Source: Syngnathus acus (taxonomy: Eukaryota; Chordata; Actinopteri; Syngnathiformes; Syngnathidae). Taken from it: a stretch of 64,000 bases of DNA. The stretch is taken from contig NC_051095.1 in assembly GCF_901709675.1 (NCBI RefSeq), positions 15,575,456 through 15,639,455 of the forward strand. Reading direction: 5' to 3'. Under the pieces are notes generated by a model that was given only the letters and a program-made list of their open reading frames with translations, made no database searches and was not told where the DNA came from. Each line of letters opens with the position of its first letter. Positions within the stretch are counted from its first letter, which is position 1. Shown here in pieces: positions 27,398 to 42,031 of the stretch. A program made the position numbers and the translations under genes.

Positions 27398-29396
27398 ATG
27401 GACACTGCGTCGTTTCCTCGTATTCATGTGGAAAGAACTTTGGCGCTCATTAAGCCAGATGCATTTCACAAGAGTGAGGAAATTGAGGACATCATTCTAA
27501 GAAATGGCTTCTCTATTTTGCAGGTGGGTTTGGATAGCGATAGATACTTTCTTGATATTTAATGCATTGGCGCAGATGGCATTTGGGGTGGGTGTCCCCC
27601 GCAGTTTCATTAGGACCACGATGTGTCCACAGCACTCAAAAGCGACAAAAAATCCGGTCAAACAGGACGGATCGGGACGAGCCTGCAAAGCGTATATTGT
27701 GCTGCTGATGCGTTCATGTTTCACCAAAGAATGTGGAAATTTGTACTTCTCTCCGAATTTTCTTCCTGACGTCGGATATTCAACTCGTGCTATCGACTCC
27801 TCATGTAAAGACTATAATTTCTTGTGCTGTAAAGCTGGCAACGTGCACACCAAACAGCGTTTTGAGCGTCTTTTCCGATTCTCATTGACTACGCTTTCAG
27901 CCAGCGCGTCTTTCCACGCTGGAAAAAGTTAGGTGTTTTCTCAGCGTGAAAGACAAAAGGAACCATTTTCTGATTTTCAGTTGTTTGTACGGTTTTTCTA
28001 CTTGGCTAGTCTGGCGACATGTACTCAGGAATAGCTGAATTCAACTATACTGAAAATGTTTGTGGAAATCGTTACATCTTTGGTTGTATTTTGACCAGAG
28101 AGTGAGGTTTGCAGCCAGTGTGAGGTGTCCGTGCAGTGCCTGTTTAAAATCTTCAGAAATAACGCTGAAAATGAAGGGGGAAAATAAATCCCATTGCTAA
28201 AATATGGTAGTTGATTGTTCTATGTATAGTAAGAAAGGTTCAGAAAATTCCTTGGCACAATGCAAGATGTGTATAACAACTCATATCCAACAGAGGAGGA
28301 AACTGCAGATGACTCCAGAACAATGCAGTGACTTCTATGCAGAACATTATGGAAAACTCAACTTTCCCAGCTTGACTGCCTACATGAGCTCTGGTCCAAT
28401 CATTGCCTTGACTCTTGCCCGAGACAATGCGATAGCCCACTGGAAATCAATCATTGGACCTGCTAGGATCACAGAAGGTCACATAGAATGGTAAGCTGCA
28501 TAACATATTACTTAACATTACTTTTCTTTTTCTTGCCAAGCAATGCAACATTTGTTTTTGTTCCCTTATTTCATGAACTAAACTGAGAGAATTGAGCCCT
28601 TTTCTGTGGGCCTTTTTTTCTTCTCAAAATGTGTCCACATTTTGCAAAGGCAAACTGCTCAGTGGAAGGGATGGGACTTTAGTGCACATAGAAAAGTCTA
28701 AGCTCTTTCAGTTTCAATTCAGATCCTGAAATATTGGAGCAAAAACTTATTTCACATTCATATTGGAGCAAACATTTATTTCATATTCATATTTCGTACT
28801 TACTAGATGTTCTCAGTGTAATTCAGGCCCCCAGTATCTAATACAGTTCTAGTGAGTGTTGATCTTCTTGTGATGTGTACTTTGATTTTTTTTCCTGTAG
28901 CCTTAGAGGAAAATATGGCACGTCTGATCTGCAGAACGCTCTCCACGGCAGCGAGTCATTTCATGCTGCGTCCAGAGAGATCAAATTCATGTTCCCAAAC
29001 AGTAAGATGCTTACACGCACACGCACGCACGCACGCACAAACGCATTGTTTGTTATAACACATGCATATAATTGTGCTCAAAATACCCAGCTTTGATTGA
29101 GGCCTTTCCCACAAGAAAAGAAACTGAAGAATACCTGAGTCGATATGTGAATGAAACATTGCGCCACGGACTCACCGAGCTCTGCAAACACAAACCACTC
29201 AACCCATTTGTAAGTATTTAGTTGTTTTAACACTCAAGATGGGTTCATTTTGACCAATTACTATTATGACCTCAGGTTACTAAAGCCTTAACATTGTGTC
29301 CTTAACTAGGTTTGGCTCGCTGACTGGCTCATCAAAAACAATCCAAACGGGCCTCAAATATGTGATGGAGCCTTACAAAAGAAGCAAAATGACTGA
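27398..29396 (+). CDS. nme5: NME5, sperm and ciliary nucleoside-diphosphate-kinase homologue, tandem copy 1
   Basis: Five exons (27398-27523, 28294-28490, 28901-29001, 29091-29209, 29310-29396) join in phase to 209 residues; human NME5 is about 212. An NDP-kinase domain starts PRIHVERTLALIKPD, contains YMSSGP and keeps the catalytic-His context NALHGSESF. A C-terminal DPY30-like segment reads VWLADWLIKNNPNGP. In mammals NME5 is part of the radial-spoke apparatus of motile cilia and sperm flagella and is thought to have little kinase activity. No frameshift or premature stop was found. It has the same exon phases as the second copy 1.8 kb downstream. Intron 1 is 770 bp here against 190 bp there. 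Confidence 0.9.
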
Positions 29397-29575
29397 CAAA
29401 AAAGGGTAATACTGCGGAAAATCAACCGTTTACAATGGGATTTCATGTTCTGTAGGGTGAATGTATTTGCTCCATGTCAAACTATTTACCACATCTTTAC
29501 TAACTGTACAGACAAGGTTTCAAGTCACAGTTTAACATTTTGGACTGTTATAAAGAAAATAAGTGAAACTACTTT

Positions 29576-29790
29576 TTGGAGAGGCGGCACAGTGGCCCAC
29601 TGGTCAGCAAATCCGTCTCACAGTTAGGAGGGTGCGGGTTTTGACTCCACCTCCGGCCCTCCCTGTGTGGAGTTTTCATGCTCTCCCCGTGCCCGCGTGG
29701 GTTTTCTCGGGGCATTCCGGTTTCCTCCCACATCCCCAAAACATGCATGGTTGGCTGATTGAGCACTCCAAATTGCCCATAGGTTCAACT
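29576..29790 (+). mobile_element. Truncated common fish SINE-like repeat, head part
   Basis: The sequence begins GAGAGGCGGCACAGTGGCCC and passes through GTGTGGAGTTTTCATGCTCT, GTTTTCTCGGGGCATTCCGG and ACATGCATGGTTGGCTGATT. I recognise this as the 5' part of a repeat widespread in fish genomes. It breaks off after AAATTGCCCATAGGT. The tail of the same family is seen separately at 44715-44820. Confidence 0.75.
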
Positions 29791-30593
29791 CTTGTTTTTT
29801 TAGGCTCTGAACTTTTTCAACTGTTGGTTTTTTTTAGGTTCTGAACTTTTTTTTGAGGTTCAGATCTTTTTTTCGAGTTTCACACTTTTGACCAAAATCT
29901 GGCATGGGCGGCGCCTTGCTCAAGGACACTTTGACGTGATGACTGAGCTTGGGGATTGACCGTACCACCTTCAAGTTGTGAGTCTATCACATTTGATATG
30001 TGATTTCACAGGTGACTCATTGTTTTAAATTACAAGCATTTGTTTTCAGTCTTAAAAATGATGAATAAATTGTGTTGAACAAACATATAGTTCTCATATT
30101 TGTCTCGCACTTCTGGATAAATTGTTCAGGTCACTCTTTTTGAGGCCTTTTCTTATTTATTTTCTGTCATCTTGTCAAATCAATGTTTTCAGTCTGTAGC
30201 AAAAATTTAATTATTGCCATTTAGTGTTACGATGTTTGATGTGAATTCAATTACGACCAATACTGTCAATCCTCTGATCAGATTGCTTAAAATGTACCCC
30301 ACTGCATGCATTTATAGAAATCCCAACCATAGCAGGTACATTAACTTAACAGTCTCTGTTCTGTTTTAAGTACTACAATACTCAGAAATGCCTTTTGGAA
30401 CACATGAAATGAAGAAATCCAAATTTGCTGAAATTTGAGTTGGTCCACAAAATTAAAAAAAACATTATAAAGTGATTGAAATACTTATCTGTTCTTCAGA
30501 AGAACTCCAAAATGAAACGAAAGTAATGATTCTGTGATGCGACGTGATCCATGTTATTCCGTATTCACCGAGGGCCGAGTGTGACGTTATCAG

Positions 30594-31069
30594 TAGTGTT
30601 GGCTCGTGAGTGAACGATTCGTTCTTTTGAACGAATCCTTTCAGTGAACGTGAGTGAACGGATCACTTCCTGAAGTTATTCGTTCTTTTTTCAGTTCATA
30701 TGACTTCAACCAACATGCAATGACGTAACTTATCCCACACCGTAGGTGTCGGTAATGCGCATTGAAGCTGGTGCCACCTCGCCGTAAAACAAAACGAAGA
30801 AGAAAAAATGGGGGCGGGTGTGGCACTTTTCACTTTCAGTGCAGCTTTGACCATGATTTTTCCCTAATGAAGTGGCCTGTTATTAGGTACACCTCATGGA
30901 CACTTCAATAGGTACACTACACGAGGTAAAAAAAAAAAAAAAAAAAAAAGAATAAATAAATAAGAAAGTGTAGCGAACGATTTGGTGAACGATTCTTTTG
31001 AACGAGTCTTTTGCGTGAACCGATTCTAAAGATTCGGTTCACTTAAAAGAACTGGCATGCACATCACTA
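30594..31069. mobile_element. hAT-type non-autonomous transposon (MITE), 476 bp
   Basis: An exact 8-bp duplication, GTTATCAG, flanks the element at 30586-30593 and 31070-31077. The ends are TAGTGTTGGC and GCACATCACTA, which are roughly inverted. The interior repeats GAACGATTCGTTC-like palindromes and carries a poly-A run at about 30929-30949. There is no transposase frame. Eight-base target duplications are characteristic of hAT elements. The right end lies 141 bp before the ATG of nme5 copy 2. Confidence 0.88.
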
Positions 31070-31102
31070 GTTATCAGTGCGGGTAAAAGCGCAACGATTG
31101 TG

Positions 31103-31110
31103 TGACGTCA
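31103..31110 (+). promoter_or_regulatory. CRE palindrome TGACGTCA upstream of nme5 copy 2
   Basis: A perfect cAMP-response element half-way between the MITE and the start codon, 100 bp before the ATG. CREs are common in genes expressed in spermatids through CREM. The first copy lacks it in the comparable place. Confidence 0.5.
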
Positions 31111-31210
31111 TAAAGTGCCGTTCGCCTCAATTGTGAATCTTGGAAGACGCTCATCCTGCTATCAGAATGCCAAAACAAAATTGAGGACAAAGAAAACAAA
31201 CAAGGATAAG

Positions 31211-32714
31211 ATGGAGGACCAAACGGGGAAGCAGGAGGAAACTGAATTCCCCCGTATTTACGTGGAAAGAACTTTGGCCATTATTAAGCCAAATGCGATT
31301 CACAAAAGTGTGGAGATTGAAGACATCATTTTGACATCGGGCTTTACTATTTTACAGGTTGGTCTCAAGTCAAAAATCACAATGTTTTTCTCTCACCAGA
31401 AGGGGGTGTCTGAAATCGCTCATTGTCAGTTGTTGTGGTAATTGTGACCAAGTGTAAAGTACAGTTGCTGAATGATCAATCAAAAGTAGTTGTATTGAAC
31501 TTCCAGTTAACATTTCATTGAAGTGTCCAATCATTCATATTTGACAGAAGAGGAAACTTCAGTTGAGTCCAGAACAGTCCAGTGACTTCTACACGGAACA
31601 TCATGGAAAACTAGCCTTTCCCAAACTCACAGCATACATGAGCTCCGGTCCAATCATTGCTTTGACTCTGGCTCGAGACAACGCAATAGGCCACTGGAAG
31701 GCCATCATTGGACCAGCCAAGTTCACAGAAAGTCACCCAGAATGGTGTGTCCCACTTTTTAAGTTGGCTTTTTTTTTTCAACATACGCACAACTGACATT
31801 ATCCAGTAGAAGGTATTTCAGTTATGAGGAAACTTTTAATTGGATGGAATTTACTTATTTTTCTCATGGTGGTGTTTCTATTGAACATAATTCAGTCAGG
31901 AAGACTTGTGTCAATCTTTTGACTGAATCACAACACCTCACAGTAGTGTGACCCATCAACATGAAACAATTAACCCATTTCTTTATCATTAAGTAATTGA
32001 CTCGTAGATATCATTATTTCCCCCATCATATACGGTATGAGCTATGCAGTTAAGTGGCCAAGCATGGGGAGAACACGAAACTCCGTATAGGAGGGCCTTG
32101 ACCTTTCAACTGTCAGGCAACTTTCATCAGGTAATCACTAGACCTCAGAACTGCCTAGCAATCATTAAAAAAAAATGTCCCTGTTATTTTTATTTTATTT
32201 TAATTATACCGGTTATTGAGATTTTTTTTTAAAGGTTTCCGTGTTGTTCCTCCAGCCTTCGAGCAAAGTATGCTACGTCTGAGCTGGAAAACGCTCTTCA
32301 TGGCAGCGAGTCATTTCATGTGGCGGAGCGCGAGATCAAATTCATGTTCCCAAACAGTAAGAAACACACCCGCAACCGCGTGCTGTTGGTTGCATTCAAT
32401 GCAAAATGAGTCTCTGAAATATACTTTTTTGTAGCTCTAACTCTTCCCACAAGAGAGGAAACAGAAGAATACCTGAGTCGTTATGTGAACCAAACTTTGC
32501 TACAAGGACTCACTGAGCTCTGCAAGCACAAACCACTCAACCCTTGTGTAAGTGAATTATGGCACATGTATTTGTCACTCACTACTGGATGGAATTGTTT
32601 ATGTGTCTTCCCCAATTACCCTTTCAATAGGTTTGGCTTGCTGAGTGGCTCATCAAAAACAATCCAAACAAACCTCAAATATGTGATGGAACTGTTGTAG
32701 AAGAAGCAGAATGA
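31211..32714 (+). CDS. nme5: NME5-like protein, tandem copy 2
   Basis: Five exons (31211-31357, 31548-31744, 32256-32356, 32435-32547, 32631-32714) join in phase to 213 residues. The kinase-like domain begins PRIYVERTLAIIKPN and keeps YMSSGP and NALHGSESF. The DPY30-like end reads VWLAEWLIKNNPNKP. The start chosen is the ATG of MEDQTGKQEE; an ATG at 31115 in the same frame would add 32 basic residues but lies on the CRE edge. Against copy 1, exons 2 and 3 have identical lengths, exon 4 is 6 bp shorter and the tail differs (VVEEAE against LQKKQND). The conserved KPD reads KPN here. Both copies look functional. Which one is the ancestral locus cannot be told from sequence alone. Confidence 0.9.
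32066..32110 (-). mobile_element. Small fragment of the common fish SINE-like repeat
   Basis: Read on the minus strand this gives ACGGAGTTTCGTGTTCTCCC followed by CATGC, corresponding to the GTGTGGAGTTTTCATGCTCT part of the repeat at 29576. It lies in intron 2 of nme5 copy 2. Confidence 0.5.
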
Positions 32715-32884
32715 CATCAGGGAAAAAGAGCAAAGAAAAAAAAACATGATATTGCGATACATCAATCATATTTAAAGAGGAAATGCTTGTCTTTGCAGTG
32801 TGTTCAATGCAGTCCCATTAGTATAAAAACACACAGAGCATTCTGATTGGATGGAATTAAGCAGGAAAATCCACTCATTTTTTA

Positions 32885-33072
32885 GGGTGTGGCCATTTTG
32901 CCACAAACATGACATCAGTTACTCAGGGCTCAGGTAACAACCAAGCACGGCTCAGCTTGCAAAATTCGCATGACCAAACGAAAAATCCTGAGCCTTAATT
33001 GGTTCTTACCTGAGCCCTGAGCAACTGATATGTCATTTTCAGACAAAAGCAGGTGCCAAAATGGCCCTGAAA
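32885..33072. mobile_element. Fold-back (MITE-like) element with arms of about 80 bp
   Basis: The left arm runs through GGCCATTTTGCCAC, then ATCAGTTACTCAGGGCTCAG, then GTAACAACCAAG. The right arm is its imperfect inverse: TTGGTTCTTACC, TGAGCCCTGAGCAACTGAT, then GTGCCAAAATGGCC. The loop is about 30 bp. It could form a long hairpin. No coding frame and no clear target duplication were seen. Confidence 0.7.
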
Positions 33073-34679
33073 TGGATGAAAATAGCGGAATTTTGCTGCT
33101 TAATTCATATTCGACGAATGTAATATTAATTAAAAAACGTGTAGTTTTACCACATAGAGCATATTTTTTTAAAAATGTTTCACTTATAATAATATTGACA
33201 ACTGTACTTCCAATGCAAGTGATAATACTACTTTTAGAAACAGGTAAAATCAGTTATTCAATCTGATCTCAGTAACTTTTGTGTTAAAGTGTAATCTGTT
33301 ATCATTTAAAAAACTGAAGTATTAAAAATGAAAACGTGACATGAGTTTAAGTCATTGCACTAAGGTAGTTGCTGTTAAAATTCTATGAACAGTACAAAAA
33401 CAAAGACAAACTTTGACTGTAAATACAGTTTCTATGAATATTCAAAGTGCATGCCTATTTTTTCCAGCTCAACTCATTTACATCTGTCAAACAATAACAC
33501 AACAAATAACAGACTTGAGCTATTGCAGGTATAACAAGATTTTTTTTAGGTATAACAGAAGAGGATTGAGGAACGATAGGTATAGAGGAAAATTAACATC
33601 AAATGTTACATTTGGCTAAAATTGCTTAACACACACGCACGCACTGATAGCCTACTAGTTTCATCAGCATGCCCACATCAATTAGAAGAGCTCTCCATTT
33701 ACATGAATTTGGAGATTAAAAGGCTTACATTGTATATTTTGTGAAGAATATAGAAATTGGATTGACTTTTGCTGTGGATGCGATATGCAATGTTATTCCC
33801 TAATGTCTTTAAAGTGACAGGTCTATTCAAATTTGCCTCTTGGAGAAAAATCATTTTATTTCGTAAAAACGTTCCTTAATACGTCACGGATATGAAAGTG
33901 TTGTTGCGTAGACAAATTCCCAGTGCTTGTATTCACATCGCACACAAACTAGCGTCGACCCTACACATGCGACGCACGTTCTCTGACCTTGAGCACTTAA
34001 GGTATGATGTTCATTATTCATGTAAGCCTTTATTTGAAGTTAGCATGTGTTGTCCAGTTTACAGGTAAAGTTCGACAAATAACACGCATCGAAAGCGCTC
34101 CTAACATGGCCGAGTGGACGGTTACTCAAAATGTCGCCGGCGTATTCGTTAGCCGACAGAATCAAAGATAACATGAAAACACTCGCGGCTTTTACTTCCT
34201 GTTGCTAGGAGGAGCAGCCATCGCATTTGAGGGCGGGATGATGACAAATAACTTAATAATCATGTTTAGTTTTAAACATGGTAAGTATAGTAATACGTAC
34301 AATGAAATCTTTCAAATGCATATTCTATGAATTAAATAAAAAAGGGAAAATAATATTCTATATTTTAAGGTGGATGGTTGCTTATTTTTAAGAGCCGGCT
34401 CTCTCTTTGGCAATAGATTAATCGTATGCAATGATTGCTAAATCATGAGTGAAGCGGTCTGAACAGTGTACAGAGTCCACCCACCAAATGACTAATAATG
34501 TATGTTCTTTAGATTTAAGTGATAGCGGTGAAAGGAAGATGGTGCGTATATGATTGGTCGGGGCTTGTGTTTGGCTGCTATAATTGGTCAATCTAGTGAT
34601 TGGCAGCAATGATTGACCAATCGGATTGCGTCTCTCTCGAAATGACGTTGTCCGGACCACCGGTTCTAGAAAAACCAAC

Positions 34680-34791
34680 CTCCACAAGTCGGCGTCGTGC
34701 GGGAGAAACCATCTTTAAGACAGCATTTCGGCTTTGTGATTAGCAAGCGGATTTGCGTAGTTTACGTTGTCCGTTTACACCGAATCGGCAA
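34680..34791 (+). promoter_or_regulatory. Presumed hnrnpab promoter end and non-coding first exon
   Basis: The stretch up to ACCGAATCGGCAA is followed by a perfect donor GTAAGT at 34792. The next acceptor in front of the ATG ends at 35183. The exact transcription start cannot be read. Confidence 0.45.
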
Positions 34792-35198
34792 GTAAGTACT
34801 TCGATTTTTCGAAAGCAGATCGTTTTACGAGTTTTGTGGATTTAGTAATGAAGCGAAAATACTATATTTGCTAGGCTTGCGATGCGGCTGCCGCGGCCTA
34901 TGCATTACGTAACTGTTAATATGAATTTAATGCTTAATTGTAGCTTTTTACATTCATGAAACAGATGTTCGACTATGTGTGTTGAAAAAAATGTGGCACG
35001 CGGAGTAATAATTTTGCTTCGTGAGCACATTGCAGTTGGATTAGCTGTCAAATTGACAAAATCGTGCCGGTCAAAATGGTGGGTAATGCGTGCAAGCATT
35101 AGCAAATTGCTGCTACTAGTACGACGAACGCCAAATTGTTGCAACCCATTCGAAGTAACGTAACGATTTTGCCTTGTGTCAAGGTGTATTAAAACAAC

Positions 35199-36943
35199 AT
35201 GGCAGAAACCGAGCAGCAGTACATGGAAACATCAGAAAACGGCCACGAAGTCGATGACTTTAATGGAGCCGGCCAGGCTGGGGAGGGCGCCTGCGGTGCA
35301 GAAGGGCCCGACGACGACAACCAGAACGGCGGCACGGAGGGTGGTCAAATAGACGCAAGTAAAGGAGAAGAAGATGCAGGGTAAGTGTTAACGTTGATAC
35401 GAATTGATTGTTTATCCGCACTTCGGTACGTTGCTGTGTGTCTTTTGTTCAACCGGCCTTTGTTGGCGCCATGTGCCGTGCAAGTGGGGGATGGGCGTCA
35501 GTTAACGAGTGAGCCTAATCTATTCCGAAATGTTTCTACAGTCGCATACAGCTCCTAGCGATCGTATCTTTTTAAGGAAAACCCAATTAAAATCGAATGC
35601 CGAATGCACTGTCAATGAGTGTTCTAGTACAGCATGTACATTGATACCCCCCAGATGCCCTGACCATCCCCCCTAGCCACACATACCGTGGAAGTAGCGC
35701 AATGGGGCCGAATGCATCAAATGACCCATATTTTTTGCCCCCTCTTGCATTCAGGAAAATGTTTGTTGGTGGCCTTAGCTGGGACACAACCAAGAAGGAT
35801 CTCAAGGATTACTTCTCCAAGTTTGGCGAGGTATCAGACTGCACCATCAAAATTGACCAACAGACAGGACGGTCACGAGGATTTGGTTTCATCCTTTTCA
35901 AAGATGCAGCCAGCGTAGACAAGGTGGGGGGTAGCACAAGGCAGTTTGGCTGTTTTGCATCTTTGAGTCACCTAACCTACGCTCATTTGTTATTTTAGGT
36001 TCTTGAACAGAAGGAACACAGGCTGGACGGGCGACAGATTGACCCCAAGAAGGCTATGGCCATGAAGAAGGATCCAGTCAAGAAAATATTTGTGGGGGGA
36101 CTTAACCCAGACACGGCAAAGGAGGTCATTGAGGACTACTTTAAAACATTTGGAGAGGTATGATTAGTACTGCTTCATGAATAACATAAATTGAAATTTG
36201 TTTTAAGTCATTGTTTTTGCCTTGAATAGATTGAGACAATTGAGCTTCCGCAAGATCCAAAGAGTGAGAAGAGGAGGGGTTTCGTCTTTATCACCTATCA
36301 AGATGAGGCTCATGTCAAAAAGGTCATGGAGAAAAAGTACCACACTGTTGGTGGGAGCAAGGTAAGCTAATATTTTTCTTTCAAGTGTAAGTTTTGCCTC
36401 TGATTTACCAATGTTGTGCGTTGTGTTGTAGTGCGAAATTAAAATAGCTCAACCCAAAGAGGTCTACCAGCAGCAGCAGTACGGCGTTCGTGGATACGGT
36501 GGTGCGCGTGCCAGGGGGGGCCGTGGAGGTGAGTTCTCCTAAAAGAAAGACACATTTGCTTGTGTCCAGAGGAGTTGGAACCATGGCTCCATTTTGTTTT
36601 TCCAGGTCAGGGTCCAAATTGGAGTCAAGGTGGTTACAACAACTACTGGAACCAAGGTGGTTACAACCAGAACTATGGAGGCTACGGACAGCAAAACTAT
36701 GGAGGCTATGGCGGCTATGGAGGCTATGACTACTCTGCTGGTTATTACGGCTATGGGGGTGGCTACGACTACAGTAAGCGATAAGCGCCCCCGAGGGAAA
36801 GCGCGGATGGGAGAAGCTTATTTTTTGGTCCTCCTTGTTGTACAGAACTCAGTCCCTTTTTCTCTTGTCCTCCAGACCAGGGCAATACAAGCTATGGGAA
36901 AACTCCAAGACGTGGCCACCCGAGTAGCTACAAGCCATACTGA
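35199..36943 (+). CDS. hnrnpab: Heterogeneous nuclear ribonucleoprotein A/B
   Basis: Seven coding exons (35199-35380, 35755-35923, 35999-36157, 36230-36361, 36432-36528, 36606-36773, 36876-36943) give 324 residues. An acidic N terminus ([15 protein letters not shown]) precedes two RRMs. The first has RNP2 MFVGGL and RNP1 RGFGFILF; the second has IFVGGL and RGFVFITY. Then come [18 protein letters not shown] and a Gly/Tyr/Asn/Gln-rich low-complexity tail ending GHPSSYKPY. The protein binds AU- and U-rich RNA in nucleus and cytoplasm. An in-frame TAA lies six bases before the ATG, which fixes the start. If the last intron is kept, the reading ends YDYSKR at 36784, a 305-residue form. The linker RRMs favour hnrnpab over hnrnpd or hnrnpdl. 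Confidence 0.95.
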
Positions 36944-37657
36944 TCACACGTAGTGCAGGTATGCATTTTTGCATCATCCGTGGTAGTATGAGAATATAGC
37001 TCCTCTTACCATTGGTGCCTTCTTGATCCCCCTCCACCCAAAAGACCTCCATCAATTCAAATTCCATTCCAACATTTTGGTGGGGGCTAGTGTAGCCTGT
37101 TTGATGGGGTCTGGATCCATTCCACCTATCATCTTAAGATGCATCCCTACAAACACTACTTGATCGATAAGGGTTGAGCTGGTGGTGGTTGAGAATAAAT
37201 AGGACGTCGGTGTAATTGCTTCCGGTTCTGTTCACCCTCGAAAGTCTTTGTCCACTGACTTCGTTCGACTCATTCATGCACCTGTCTGTCTTTGTGTAAC
37301 GTTTGGTTTATTCTCAGTAACGTTAAGCAACGTGTTTTTCTCTTAAGGTCTAACGTTAATAAGAAAAGAGATCCATGGTCTGACCACAGCGAACATGGGC
37401 TCTGGCTTTTCCTTTGGAGTTGGCAGAAATTTGGACTCATGCTCCATTTGTACAGATCAAGTGAGGAATTGGGGAAGCAAATGTCACTTTTCCACTTTTT
37501 ATTTTATATTGTTTTGTGTCCATTTACATTTCCAGTGATGGAAGTGTTATTTTTACTGTACTTTTTGGTACCTTTTTGAATCTAATGTTATTGTATGGTT
37601 GTATTTTTACATGTCTACCGGATTTACAAACAGGAGCAAGAGCTTTTAAAGCTCTCA

Positions 37658-37663
37658 AATAAA
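37658..37663 (+). terminator. hnrnpab polyadenylation signal
   Basis: AATAAA about 715 bp after the stop in the spliced form, within GCTCTCAAATAAAACAATAT. An earlier AATAAA near 37194 is an alternative. Confidence 0.6.
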
Positions 37664-38570
37664 ACAATATAGCTTCCCCCCTCCCCCTTTTCAGTGTTTC
37701 TAGACCTTTGGTTTATGTACTACCGTGCTGACTGTCGGTTTGCAAGCTGCATGGCTTCGGATGTGGGGTGAGACAAATTTAAGGGATTGAAACTATTCAA
37801 AGGGTTTATTTGTAAGCGTGGTAAATGATTGTTTGCAGATGGCCTCGTAGTTAAAGACAACCAGCATATGTTCTCTGTTTTGTTATATTTTTGTTTTGCT
37901 TTTATGGAGACTCTTCCCCGATCGCGTCTGCAGTTTTAGGTGGCTTTACTAGTGTAATACAACTCAATGCAAGCCTGTTAAATGTAAGAGGGTACCCCCT
38001 CTCTCTCACTGGATACTCATTCCTCTAGTGTCTTGGGCAAATTGGTAGAAATAAACTTTTGGTTTATATTACAAATGGATCTATTTGTTATTATTTGTAA
38101 AGTTAATGTTAAATGTTTTGTACTGTTAAATGGCTTGCTTGATGTAGCCGGAGTAATCATCGCGACGGATGCCTCATTGGGAAGCTGCGGGAGCGTGCTT
38201 CACCACCTGCAGTGTTAATATTCAACCCACTAGATGTGGAACTGTGATACTTGAACGAACATTAGTGTGAGTGTGGTATGGTAAGTGCTAATCTTTAACA
38301 TGTGTTTTGATTTTAGTAAGAGTATTTTGACCCAGATTTACAAACAATTCAAAAGTGAACACAACTGTCCACTTCAAATGAGTCAAAGATAACTGCAGTT
38401 TACATATCAAAACGGCAGTAATTGTGGAACTGATTGAGGTATGGATTGAATCGGCTCATTTTAGTCTTGCAAAAAGGTGCACAATCCCTATAGGAACAAA
38501 ACGATTGTTTATTTTCGTATATAACAAGTGTTACCACACTTGGTTGCCTCTGATTTGAAATTTCTAAATA

Positions 38571-38802
38571 CAGGGTGGGCCATAAGTTTCCATACGTAGG
38601 GTTTGTATACTGAGGGTACATCACTGAGACTTAGCACATCGTACACTTTACATACATATGGTTCTTCAAGGTATCGGAAACCTAATATTTCATCTTCTGT
38701 ATGTATGGTTTGTACACTTAAGGTATCTAAACTGTAAATGTATATAGATGTATAGAGAGATTATACATTTTCCTACTGTATGGAAATGAACTGTCCACCC
38801 TG
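38571..38802. mobile_element. MITE-like element with CAGGGTGG ends
   Basis: The left end CAGGGTGGGCCATAAGTTTC and the right end GAAATGAACTGTCCACCCTG are imperfect inverted repeats over about 26 bp. The 232-bp interior is AT-rich and non-coding. The target duplication is unclear. Confidence 0.6.
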
Positions 38803-39030
38803 TCGAACGTCAGACAATGGCAATGTGTGAAATGCTTGAGCTTTCTTTTACTGTCAGATAGATCATCTCTACCTCTGAACCTAATGAATGTGACCATCTG
38901 ACAATGTCTGATCAAATTAAAACATTTTTTACAGGAGCAACAAACCTAGATGTCTTCCTTTTCCAGCTTCACATTGGCTTCCATATCTAGGGAATGACAA
39001 GTAGAAATTGTTTTGAGGGGTAAAGTTCAG

Positions 39031-42031
<3,001 letters not shown>

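Larger units (their letters stand above)
29397..31210 (+). other. Spacer between the two nme5 copies
   Basis: The spacer holds a truncated SINE-like repeat (29576-29790), AT-rich unique sequence with an AATAAA near 30064 that may end copy 1, a 476-bp hAT-type MITE (30594-31069) and the short presumed promoter of copy 2 with a CRE (31103-31110). No gene was seen. Confidence 0.65.
32715..35198 (+). other. Spacer between nme5 copy 2 and hnrnpab
   Basis: This 2.5-kb spacer carries a fold-back element at 32885-33072, AT-rich unique sequence, and from about 34690 the presumed hnrnpab promoter. A likely non-coding first exon ends at 34791 before GTAAGT, and a 5' UTR exon resumes at 35184 after TGTCAAG. 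No coding gene was supported. Confidence 0.6.
36944..39030. other. Convergent 3' UTRs of hnrnpab (+) and phykpl (-)
   Basis: The hnrnpab 3' UTR probably runs to the AATAAA at 37658-37663. From the right, the phykpl message must end within the same region; the plus-strand TTTATT at 38508-38513 would read AATAAA for it. A MITE-like element lies between them at 38571-38802. No further gene was seen. Confidence 0.55.

Noticed and set aside
27504-27932. A 142-codon frame after nme5 copy 1 exon 1
   Set aside because: It lies in intron 1 and has no domain. The nme5 reading resumes at 28294 with matching phase.
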